A DNA stretch of 64,000 bases from Globisporangium splendens. Taxonomy: Eukaryota; Oomycota; Peronosporomycetes; Pythiales; Pythiaceae. Both the position numbers and the translations under genes were made by a program. The notes beneath the pieces are model-generated. The model saw only the letters and a list, made by a program, of their open reading frames with translations, searched no databases and was not told where the DNA came from. This document shows, one piece after another, positions 51,734-61,097 of this stretch (position 1 is its first letter; each line of letters begins with the position of its first letter). Where the stretch lies: positions 434,001-498,000 of the forward strand of contig VFIW01000042.1 in the NCBI GenBank assembly GCA_006386115.1, written 5' to 3'.

Positions 51734-51747
51734 TCACTTCCCCATTT
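51734..51747 (+). promoter_or_regulatory. oomycete initiator for the transporter gene
   Basis: TCACTTCCCCATTT, 77 nt before the ATG at 51824, close to YCAYTYYNCAWTTT. Confidence 0.6.
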
Positions 51748-51823
51748 GCCTTGAAGCCACCAAGCCAGCCCTCGTCTGTCAAGCGCGAGTTTCTTCGACC
51801 CAAACTTCGGAAGCAAGAAAACC

Positions 51824-53509
51824 ATGGCCACCAGCAACAACCCCAAGATGGATATCATCGAGCGCGTCTCGTACATTTCGTCCACTGCCCACGGAAAGAC
51901 GGACGGCGATTACCGTGGTATGAAGACCCCGGACGTCGAAGGCGGCGCTCTCCGTGAAGGCGGTGCGCCAAAACTCTTCAGCAAGGACCACATCGGTCTC
52001 CTTGTGCAGTACGCTGCCGTTGGGCTTGTGTACGGAACGCTCCCAGGCACGATTTACCCATTCCTGACGATCTTTTTGAACATGGAAGGCACGCAAACGA
52101 CCTCGGCGCGAGTGCTCGTGTCCTTGCCGTGGTCTTTCAAGGTGCTGTACGGCATCGTGTCGGATTGCTTTCCGATTTTTGGTTACCGTCGTCGTCCGTA
52201 CATGATTCTTGGGTGGGGACTCTGCTTCCTTATGCTCCTGATCATGGGGTTCATGAAGGCGTCGGATCCGTACTTTCCAACACGCGATCTCGCGGACATC
52301 AACCCTTTGGATTACACGCCTGAGATCGTAGCCCAGTTCAACGAGGATGCGCGTGACGGAGGTGGAAAGTTTATTATCCTCATGATGCTGGCATCTGTCG
52401 GCTACGTCGGCGCTGATGTCGCTGCTGATGGTGTGGTCGTCGAGCTCGCACAGCGAGAACCTGAGGCCGTGCGGGGAACAACCCAGACGGCGATCTACAC
52501 GACCCGTACGATCTTTGTTATCATCTCACAAGTGACCACGGCATTCGCGTTCAACAGCGAGGATTTCGGCGGCGACTTTGACTTCGGCATCACGTTCCCT
52601 CAGCTCATGTTGATCTTGGCGTTCTCGCTCGTGCCAGTGTTACCAATCACGTGGTGGTACATCAAGGAAGAGAAATGTCCGGGTGTGAATTTCAAGAGCT
52701 ACATGATCGAGTTCTGGGAGCTCCTCCAGACGCGTGCCATGTATCAGGTGATCGGCTACAAGTTCTTCTCGGGTGTGTTTGAAAACGCCTCGTGGGTTGC
52801 GTCGGACCCCGTTGCGAACTACATTGCCGGAGTGACCAACTTCAACGACAAGCTCCAATCCATTTTCGCGAACGGCGTGTTCGCTCTGACCCTGTTCCTG
52901 ACGGGCAAGTACGGTCTCCACTGGAACTGGCGCTACATGACGATCATCACGATGGTGCTTATCGTGGCGCTTGACGCGATGGTGTCACTGCTGACTGTCT
53001 GGGACGTCGTGCGTAGCCAATGGTTCTGGCTCGGGGTGCCTATCGTGGAGACCCTGCCTTCGGGTGTCAACTTCATCATCGGCACGTACGTCGTTGTCGA
53101 GCTCGCCGGTATGGGCAACGAAGGCGCTGTCTATGGCTTGATCACGACGGTCTCCAACTTGTCGTCGCCTTTCGCGAGCACGATCTCGAAGAACCTCAAC
53201 TCGCTCTTCGATGTGACCAACGTGGACGTCCAGAAGGACACCAACCATGTGCGCTGGGAAATTACGTACACGATCGTCATCTGCTACCTCTGCAAGTTGC
53301 TTTCGCTCGGGTTCTTGCCACTGCTGCCAGCTCAAAAGGCACAGACCCAGGAACTGCGTCGCAACGGTGGCTCGAGCAAGACCATGGGCATCTTCACGGT
53401 CTTCTACGTCATCTTTGCGCTCTGCTGGTCGATCATGACCAACATTTTGTCGATCTATCCATCGACCAAGTGTCTCCGCATCGCTGGTGGTCGTGGGTGC
53501 AAGAAGTAA
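51824..53509 (+). CDS. BT1/folate-biopterin-type membrane transporter
   Basis: 561 aa, single exon, about twelve membrane segments. Family signs: an early GLVYGTLPGTIYPFLTIFLN helix (~67-87), SLPWSFKVLYGIVSDCFPIFGYRRRPYM (~103-130), the region most typical of BT1/FBT transporters, and VGADVAADGVVVELAQREP (~197-215). The family belongs to the major facilitator superfamily and moves folates, pterins or related metabolites in trypanosomatids, plants and oomycetes, where it is expanded; the substrate of this copy is unknown. A loop with acidic residues (NSEDFGGDFDFG) precedes the sixth or seventh segment. The C-terminus ends in basic residues after a last membrane segment. Start chosen at the first ATG, in a CCATGG context. 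Confidence 0.85.
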   Translation: MATSNNPKMDIIERVSYISSTAHGKTDGDYRGMKTPDVEGGALREGGAPKLFSKDHIGLLVQYAAVGLVYGTLPGTIYPFLTIFLNMEGTQTTSARVLVSLPWSFKVLYGIVSDCFPIFGYRRRPYMILGWGLCFLMLLIMGFMKASDPYFPTRDLADINPLDYTPEIVAQFNEDARDGGGKFIILMMLASVGYVGADVAADGVVVELAQREPEAVRGTTQTAIYTTRTIFVIISQVTTAFAFNSEDFGGDFDFGITFPQLMLILAFSLVPVLPITWWYIKEEKCPGVNFKSYMIEFWELLQTRAMYQVIGYKFFSGVFENASWVASDPVANYIAGVTNFNDKLQSIFANGVFALTLFLTGKYGLHWNWRYMTIITMVLIVALDAMVSLLTVWDVVRSQWFWLGVPIVETLPSGVNFIIGTYVVVELAGMGNEGAVYGLITTVSNLSSPFASTISKNLNSLFDVTNVDVQKDTNHVRWEITYTIVICYLCKLLSLGFLPLLPAQKAQTQELRRNGGSSKTMGIFTVFYVIFALCWSIMTNILSIYPSTKCLRIAGGRGCKK

Positions 53510-54026
53510 ACTTCGGGTTTGGAGTTTCTGGGGCAATCATCGTCTTCATTGCACTCGCTGCAATAGGTGTGCTCGAAAGTCAACTTGTGCGTTGTTTAGT
53601 TTTCTAATCCATTCCAGAAAGTACGACTGAACTCTGGTGGCTTTAGATCAATGCTGTTGTTTTCTGATCAATACGAAAATGTGGTCATCTCTTGAGTGTG
53701 CAAATGCCTCTGATTAACACTATCGTGTTGGTATATGCAACAGGAGTTATTTGGCGATCAAGGCATCCAAAAGGATTTACACCAGCACGTGATGAGAACG
53801 AAAGTGAAGTATATTTAGATGTAGACTAGTGATCAGCAATATCAAACTTGGAGTGATCCGTCCACAAGGAGCCAGAAGTTGTGCGTGCAATGCCAATGTC
53901 GGTGCCTCTCAGTACATACTGGTATTCGCTTGAGCAGTTCCATTCCTTGCAGCTCATTCATGCAAGTGGTAAATTCAGCAATCTTCCGATAGGCGAGACG
54001 GCGACGGTAGGGCAATATCAAATCGC
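53510..54026. other. intergenic
   Basis: No gene, repeat or structure is supported. Confidence 0.45.
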
Positions 54027-54221
54027 TCACCGCATTCGCATATGGGCCATCGACTCTTTTGAGACGTACACGACTTTCTTGGCATTGGGCGACGCCGATG
54101 CCGAACTATTGTCGCCGGTTGTCTGCTTCGACTTGGACGCGTCCTTGTCTTGGGTCTTTTTCAAGAACTTGGATGGAACGTTGTGAGCGGCGCCTTTGAC
54201 GAGCGTGAGGGCAGTGTCCAT
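54027..54221 (-). CDS. small conserved protein, SKEsMAHMRmR family, copy 1
   Basis: 64 aa. It shares with the gene at 55988 an N-terminal MDxxLTxVKGxA motif and a C-terminal SKESMAHMRMR ending, separated by a variable Lys/Ser/Gln-rich disordered middle. Conservation at both ends with a divergent centre indicates a real protein family rather than chance ORFs. No signal peptide, membrane segment or known domain; highly basic overall. A perfect oomycete initiator lies 50 nt upstream. Function unknown; short basic proteins of this kind may bind RNA, ribosomes or acidic partners, but that is speculation. Confidence 0.75.
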   Translation of the reverse strand: MDTALTLVKGAAHNVPSKFLKKTQDKDASKSKQTTGDNSSASASPNAKKVVYVSKESMAHMRMR

Positions 54222-54270
54222 CGTGGAGATTCTTAGCTTTGTTCACAAGCTGACGTGGTCGCGCGGAATG

Positions 54271-54284
54271 AAATTGGAAAATGA
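54271..54284 (-). promoter_or_regulatory. oomycete initiator, perfect match
   Basis: TCATTTTCCAATTT on the minus strand fits YCAYTYYNCAWTTT at every position; an upstream CCAATCA box lies at about 54293. Confidence 0.75.
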
Positions 54285-55987
54285 ACTGTGTGATTGGACG
54301 GCAAAACTGGCGAGAACACCGAGTCGAGACGATGCTGGTTCAAACTTCATTCATAGTTCTCCGATGCTCTGCCTACAGTTGGCGACGCAATTTGTTTATA
54401 TAATCAAATGCAGCGTCTCTATTGTTGGCTTGGCGCCATTTTTCAGCCTTCGTGACTTCAGGTGTAGCTGTGAGTCAACGAGATCAGTTTCGCAAACGAG
54501 AAGTGTCCACAAACTAGGCGCTGACCAACACTCTGTGCATCCAAACCTGGCGATTGGATGCAGCCGCATCCAAACGGTCGATAGGATGATTCGTAATGCG
54601 CCAGTCCGCGTAGTGAAGGTGCCTACATCTCCAATTTCTCAGCCTAGCTGACAGATTCTGCTCGTTCTCATCAGCTCACTCACACTCGCCCACTCATGCT
54701 GTCCTGCTTTGCGAATTTGATGATAAAGACCACCACTCATAGCAGATTATGGCAGCCAGCAGGATGAGAATCAAACTTCATCGCAAGAAATCTCGTATGT
54801 ACCCTATCGTTTTATGAAATACATAGTGGGTGGACGCTTGACCTACATCTACCTACGCCAGATTGGAGAATAGGCGCAGCGGAGTGATCGCTCGTACGCT
54901 CCACGTTGCAGGAAGGAGGCATCCACACACACAGAGCGATGGTACGTTGCCTTTGCTTGGAACTGCCGCAATCATGTCGACCCCATCGCAGCGCCGAATT
55001 TTCTGGACAAGGTGCAGACACGTACGACAAGGTGTGCCAGTCGCTGCAGGAGGCTTCACTTGGTATGTTCCTTCTCTGCCACGTCTTGAAGGAAGCGCCT
55101 TCGTACAGCGAGTTCAAGCAAGCTGCCGGAACTGCAGCCCCTGCCGAATCGTGTTGTAGGTATGACCATGTTCTCACAAGATAATCAAGTACATGTGCCT
55201 ATTTGCTGCTGCAATACGCATGGACACCACCATTTCATTGCCTTTTGTCCTGAAAGTTAGAGTTTGTTTGCCTGCCAAAGTGGAGGGAGGAAAGTGCGCG
55301 TAAACTGACTCATAGCATCCAGCAGTCGCAATGGTAGTTCGGTGTGCCATGAAGGTGCAGCATCTCTTTTTCTCACTGACGCAGTCTGAACGCCAACTCC
55401 AGTGCCAGATGATGGGTATGATCTCACTGCAAACACACATCCATCACTTGTTGAATTGATGCGGACCATCACTCATAGCACACGAAAATGTGGAGAGACA
55501 GGATTTGGGATAATCGCCGCAAGAATCCTTGGAGACGCATCTATCAGTTTGATATCAGACTAGAGCACACACTCTGGAGATTGATACATGCACTTGCGTC
55601 TCCTGCATATCACAGGTGGATTGATCGCTCATACTAGCACAACAGTGCCAAGTGTAGGTCGCTCCAGATGGACAGAGTGATGGTTCACGTCAGCATTATG
55701 GCGCAATGTTTCGCAAATAGGTGGACCAACCTCAAGATACTGGAACGCTGCGAACCAAAGATCAGTCGCTACAGGGAGACTTTGCTCTTATAGCACGTGT
55801 AGTTTCTCATTTGGGAGGAGCTTCTCCCGTGGATGCGAACTCGGGTCGTCTCAGGCTTCTCGCTGTGTGTTGATGCCTGGTTCCCTTGTCGCATTTTGAG
55901 AAGAAGGCGTCTTCTTGCCCCGGTCTCGTGGACCAGGTATCCAGTCACAACGCGATTTGCCGGCAACAGAGCATCGCTAAGATCACG
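54285..55987. other. intergenic between the two small genes
   Basis: Several 60-120-codon open stretches occur, the most protein-like being a plus-strand stretch at ~55000-55184 (DKVCQSLQEASLGMFLLCHV), but no start, splice sites or family can be assigned. A TTGGATGC/GCATCCAA inverted repeat lies near 54551-54570. Confidence 0.3.
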
Positions 55988-56191
55988 ATGGACGCCAAGC
56001 TCACCGTTGTAAAGGGACAAGCGCCCCAGTCCGCCTCCAAGATGGACAAAGCGATCAAGAAGCAAGCAACGCTCTCGAGCTCTTCTAATCAAGAAGACAC
56101 CGCGGGAGCTGTCTCCAAGGCGCCAAGCGGTCCTGAAGTCAAGACGACGTCCATCTCAAAGGAGGCCATGGCGCACATGCGAATTCGTTAA
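55988..56191 (+). CDS. small conserved protein, SKEaMAHMRiR family, copy 2
   Basis: 67 aa, divergent paralogue of 54027-54221: MDAKLTVVKGQAPQ at the start and SISKEAMAHMRIR at the end, with a Ser/Gln/Lys-rich middle. The two genes are 1.8 kb apart and divergently transcribed. The frame is open further upstream to 55886, but the conserved MD start fixes the N-terminus. No clear initiator is seen immediately upstream; a GTATCCAG...AACAG pair in the leader could be a short 5'UTR intron, unproven. Function unknown. Confidence 0.7.
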   Translation: MDAKLTVVKGQAPQSASKMDKAIKKQATLSSSSNQEDTAGAVSKAPSGPEVKTTSISKEAMAHMRIR

Positions 56192-56880
56192 TGAATGCAT
56201 GCCGTCGTCCCCATTTCTCACTGGGAGCTCGGACTTCGCAGATGTCAAGATATCAAACGAAGCTACCATGAGACCCACTAGTGTCCACACTGCCGCGTTG
56301 ATCGTTTGGCAGGCATCATCGTGCTCTAATCACATAATCGAGTAGCATGCGCACGTTTTTTGTCGAAGTACGTATGACTCGTTGCCGTTCTGTACGTGAG
56401 GTGAAAGATTGTGATAATTTGGCTAGTGGTGGTGGTGGGGGCTCTTTAAGGAGGTTCGCGGGACGTGCTATGCGCGCCATCAAGAGGTGGATTAGTAACG
56501 AACGTGTGTCAGCATGTCATGCACGAAAGTGGCATTTGCTGCTTCCTCGGTTTTGCACTCAAACTGCGAGCTAATAATTCGTCTGTCGCATGGCTTTCAG
56601 CAAGACTTCGAAAGTTAACTTCGACGAAGTGTTATTTTGTTGTTGCTGCATGCTAAGACGGAAAGCCACCAAGTCATCGAAAATTGTCTGCGATCTCTTC
56701 TTAGTGAGGTCGTAGCGCATGGTCAGTCTCCCATCCAGTATTCATCAAATGACTTCAATCACGCCACGCACGCCATCCATTGTCCAAAATTTACTTGTTG
56801 CTCCTTTATAGAAAAGTTGCCAGATTCTCTTCCAAATTGAAAAGCGTTGCATCGGCTGCTATGGTGCCAGAGTCCCTGCA
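56192..56880. other. intergenic
   Basis: Includes a G-rich GTGGTGGTGGTGGGGG tract near 56425. No gene is supported. Confidence 0.45.
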
Positions 56881-59408
56881 TCAACTCCATTGGATGTCGT
56901 GCACGTCTTGGCGGTTCACGACCTGGATGGCTTGCATCAGGTAGCGAACGCGGTAGTAGTCCAACGACTCGATGGGGATGTCTGCCCACTTTGTCTCGAG
57001 CAAGATGCACTCCAAGAACAGCAGTGCGAGGATGCCACTGTCGATGGACGCATTGTTCTCTGCCGCTGCCGCCAGACTCGGTGCAAATTGAACTGTCAGA
57101 TACGAGTCGAACCCGGTCACGAGACTCGCGAGAACCTCTTTCATCTCGGCAAAGTCGGACTCGCTTGCTGCATATATGGTGCACTCTATCCTGGAGCGAT
57201 TGAGGAAGAACGCTCCCCATCGATTCACGCTCGTAAGTGGAGTGACGCCGAGTATCCGTTCGGTTGGCGTCGTCAACGCCCCATAGGCGCTTGCTCGTCG
57301 CCAGCGCTCTCGATCGTCGCCTGGTTCCAACAGGAAACTCGGACACACGAAGCGCGCCGTCGCATGGAACCGCGCATGCATGTGCAGTATAATTGCTTTC
57401 ACGCAGTCCACGTCGATCGTTGACGTGCTCGAGCCGAATCGGAGCAGATTCGTGCCAAGAATCGAGTCTGTGAAGCGAACTTTCACGTCGCCGTTGATAC
57501 TGTCGCCACGAACCACAGTCTTCATGAGCGGCATAAACTGGACAGCGTCCAGAAATGTGTCCTACGGCAAACACGGAAAAGATCGAGTCATGTAAGAGAG
57601 AACTAGAAAAGAGCAACAAGAAACAGACATCGCACTATACCTTGCTGGAACCATAGTACTCATCAAATGATGGCGGCGGCGGTGAGCGCACTCGAAACGT
57701 CTTCGCGTGGATCCAGTCGATCACGCTCTTGACGTCACGGATCGTCTGCCGTACATGGTGAATCAGTTTCATCGCTCGAATCTGGCGCGATGAGATCGTG
57801 ACCTGGACACTAGAGAAGGTCTGGGATCCTTGGTGTGTTCTTTGTCTTAAAGTCACGGGCAGCGCCACACCGATCGACGACGGATGCAATCCGTGGTACC
57901 GACAGTACGTCACGATCTCGTTTTCGCAGCCGTAGATCACATACTTTGGCAAAATGAACGCAATATTGCTGTCCACTGTATTGGTAGCTGTCGATAGGCG
58001 CACAATCTCATGGTTGAACCCAGAGATCGAGCGCGGGATGCCTTCTGCGCGTGCGACTTCGACGGGATCGATCTACCAAAACAGATTATATTGGCATGTG
58101 GGCTATCAAATCGTGAGAGAGAACCGCGCCACCTCAAATACGATACGCACCTGGTCGTGGATTTGCTGGTAGCAAAAGCGCGAAGCCAGCATTGCCTCCA
58201 ATCGGGACAGCCTCACTGGTGCCGTTCCACTTTGTGGACGAATCGTTTCGTGTTCGCCCTCGCTCTCGTTGCCGTCTTGTGTCATGTCTTCTGCGCGTCT
58301 TTTCCTGCTTTCGGTGCTGGAACTTTGCTGCTGATTATCCACGCCACTGGGTTCTTGCTCCTGCTGATCACTGGACGAGTCATCGCCGCCATCATCGTCG
58401 CTCTCAGGAAACGCGTGCCCATCAGTACGCTGCGCAGCACCATCTGAGTGGTTCGCTGCTGCCGCGTCGATCAGTTTCCAGCGCCTGATATAGTTTTGAA
58501 GATCTTTCCGTGTCGGTGCCCGGTCTTCACCTGCGGGTTTCATCATAGGACAGGTTACATGAGCTTCTCAGCACATCTAGTCCAGTTAATTCATTTAACG
58601 CCAATGAAGCGATCGTACCTGTGATCTCCTTGATGCGCTTGGCGACACGTGCATGAATCTCCTGTACGCTCGCCCCACTGTCATGCAATCGCAACACGAA
58701 GCGCTGTAGCGCCGGGTCCTTGATTCTTCGGTTCTCTGGGTACGCGAAGTAGCGCTCTCGGTCACACGGGTGGTTGTGGAATCCGTCGAGCTGGACGGCA
58801 ATAAAGTACCTCGCGTCGGCGAACTGGAGCGTGGCCTTGATCTTGGCTGTGCAGCCCATGTCGCGCACCAGCGTGTGGTTGCGCACCCCTTTGCCGCGGC
58901 GCTGGCCCGCAGCCGCATGTGTGCACGCGTAGATGCGCTGGTAGTACCTCCACTCCTCAGGCAGCATCGTCCATTTGCGGCCTTTCGCATTGCGCGCTTC
59001 GAGCGCTTCGTTCCGCGTCTTGATCGGGATCGAGTTGCGCACCTTGAAGAGCTGGTACACGCTCTCCATGAACTCGCGCAGGTACGCATCCAGCGCGTCC
59101 CAGGACGCAAACACGCTCGGGAAGCTCTCGAACACGTGCTTCTCTTCGTCTGATGCAGAGGGAGAATCGAGTGATGGTGCAGTCATAACAGGAATGGAGT
59201 GATTAGCTACGGAAGTGCTCGTGCTCGGTGTTGCCGCGCCGTTGCCACCTTCGCTGGGCGTCGAGGCATCGCCACTGGAGCGCGGTCTGGGCACCGGAGA
59301 CGTCTCTTCTAGCGAACTACGCGTTGCACCGTTGCGTGTGGCGGCTGCAGGCCGTTGGTCACGCGGAGAAGACACCGCATTCGGCGCAGTGCCGCTCGTT
59401 GTCGCCAT
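56881..59408 (-). CDS. four-exon gene, FAR1/ZSWIM-like zinc domain protein A
   Basis: Exons (minus strand) 59408-58619, 58530-58151, 58072-57641, 57561-56881, introns of 88, 78 and 79 nt with GT-AG ends, total 760 aa. The structure is confirmed by an identical exon layout in the paralogue at 61098-63693. After a Ser/Pro-rich N-terminus, residues ~95-260 form a FAR1/ZSWIM3-N-like DNA-binding region: FASWDALDAYLREF, IYACTHAA and MGCTAKIKA cysteines, and GFHNHPCDRERY histidines. The middle is acidic (~275-360). The C-terminal half (CENEIVTYCRYHGLHPSSIG; VDCVKAIILHMHARF; SGILALLFLECIL) faintly resembles a C48/Ulp1 peptidase fold, but Ser replaces the expected Cys before GIL. Such combinations occur in Mutator-like transposons; no transposase is present, so a domesticated gene is plausible. 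Confidence 0.75.
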
Positions 59409-59749
59409 GTGCGTGTGTGTGTTTATGAGGGGTGCTGGAGACACCTGGTGTTCAGTGACATATGTCACTCAAAAGCAATGCAGTACAGCTGACACCGTTT
59501 AGAATAGAATTGATCGATGAAACAATTGAAACTATTGGACTCAATTGATATCCATATACTGCTGTTTGGGGTCTCAAAAATGTCGTCTTGCTGGTGTCAC
59601 CTGCTTGTATAGTTTGGTGAAGCGATTTCCTTACCAGCTGTCCCCATCAGTGAATGCCTTGTGTGCGCTCTCTCATGAGTTAAACGAGCAACTCTAAGCA
59701 ATGGTGATAGTGCTACTTGGGCTAACCACTTCTTTCCGTGACTTCTAGG
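59409..59749. other. intergenic
   Basis: Upstream of gene A: a GTGTGTGTGT run and a TGACATATGTCA palindrome (59457-59468). No gene. Confidence 0.5.
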
Positions 59750-60807
59750 CTACTTGTTCTCCTCTGAAGTGCCAAAGAAGTGTTGGGTCATCATGGCACC
59801 AAGTAAGAACGCCCCAGTCCATGAAAGCGAGTGCATTGCGCCGACCGACCAGCCGCGATAAAAGCCGCGGATCCCGTGCTGGGAGTACACGCGCTTTGCC
59901 GCGCCGCGCAGACTCAACGCGCCGTCGGATGCAGTTTGCATCTGTGCCTTGAGCACACCCGCGGGGTACAAGACATTCCATGTCGTAGCCGCCGCGAGTC
60001 CGAGGGAAGCGAAGGTATAGAACGGATAGACCTCTTTCGTCGACTCCGTGTGGTGCCATTTCGCAAACGCCGACATGTACGTTTCGTGGCTGCCAACGAA
60101 CAAAAGAGTGGCCGGCACATAAAGGAGCAGCAGCCCCGAGTACCCGCGGAACAGACCCCGAGCACCCTCGAGGTGGAACACCTTTTGCAGGCAGTCCCAG
60201 GGTCCACGGTACTCTGTCACAGCCAGACACGCAAACACATTAGCTATTTTGTACACGCAAGGCGTAAGGCGAAGCGTGCAGACCCATACCTCCCGTGCCC
60301 AAGCGACCACGCTGGAATTGCAACTTGGTCTGAATCAGTTCGGCAGGGGCAATAGCTTAAATGGATAGCAACAAACAGCAGTCGCGGTGAGCGTGGTGTT
60401 TTAGAACGAGCATTGATCCTTTCGGATTCACGGCGCACCGTGATCGAGAAGACGCTTGCTACAGTCCCCACAATCGCTTCGTCGAGCATCGTAAACTCGT
60501 GCTCGCCATCGTATCCGCTTTGTTTCCGCGCGTGCAGCGCGAGTACCGCGCTCTTGGCGATACCGCTCGCACTGGAGATCGTCGCACTTGCAAGGGCGGA
60601 GCTCGAGAGCGCGGGCACAGCGCCCTTCCAGAGCGATGCCACGCCTTCCTCAGCCGCGATCCGCTTGAAGCAGTGAATCGCGCCGCTGTACGACTTGACG
60701 ACGCCCTGAGTCTGCAGTCGCGTCTTCACGACTCCAAATGGTAGTCCGGTGTAGACGCCGCAGAACCCGCCAACAGCGGTTGCCAGTATCTCGCGCACGT
60801 CCGTCAT
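59750..60807 (-). CDS. mitochondrial carrier family protein
   Basis: Exons 60807-60432, 60355-60290 (66 nt) and 60213-59750, joined give 301 aa, the usual carrier length. Introns: GTGAAT..AAG (76 nt) and GTATGG..CAG (76 nt). Three tandem carrier repeats show the signature variants PFGVVKTRLQTQ (~24), PAELIQTKLQ (~129) and PAGVLKAQMQT (~222), each followed by aromatic/Gly motifs such as GARGLFRGYSG and GIRGFYRGWSVG. In repeats 1 and 3 Gly replaces the acidic residue of P-x-[DE], and repeat 2 has Gln instead of Lys/Arg, so the matrix salt-bridge network would be weak, seen in some divergent carriers. Inner mitochondrial membrane; substrate not predictable. The first intron's acceptor (TTTAAG) is less certain than the second. 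Confidence 0.82.
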
Positions 60808-61097
60808 CTCTCTGTCTGCCTTAATGGGTGTCTGCGTGCACTCGACAGCGCAAAGCGATTTGTGTGACCTCAGAGCGTGGGCATCTTTGGACGGTACTGC
60901 TTGAGTCCAGCAGGCACGCTATCTCTTCACGTCCAGGTTGGTCAAATTTGACCTCTCATAAAGTCAAGGAATCCAGTCGAGAATGATGGTCGATGATGCC
61001 ATCATTCTCGTCGCATGCTTGTCAACTACCATCATTCTGCTTGCAGCCATCCATGTTATCCTGTATCCTGAGCACTCAATAGCTACATTTTGAACCC

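Noticed and set aside
54812..55184. Elicitin-like Cys-containing peptide
   Set aside because: A few cysteines and helices resemble one superficially, but the elicitin six-cysteine spacing is absent and there is no signal peptide.
56759..57619. A 286-codon minus-strand frame overlapping exon 4 of gene A
   Set aside because: It is a shadow of the true exon, Arg/Ser-rich without domain features, and conflicts with the exon conserved in gene B.
58594..59110. An Arg-rich 171-codon frame inside exon 1 of gene A
   Set aside because: It is a frame-shifted shadow of the zinc-domain coding sequence.
56881..59468. Start of gene A at 59468
   Set aside because: That codon is GTG; the ATG at 59408 is the first real start and matches the kind of N-terminus seen in gene B.
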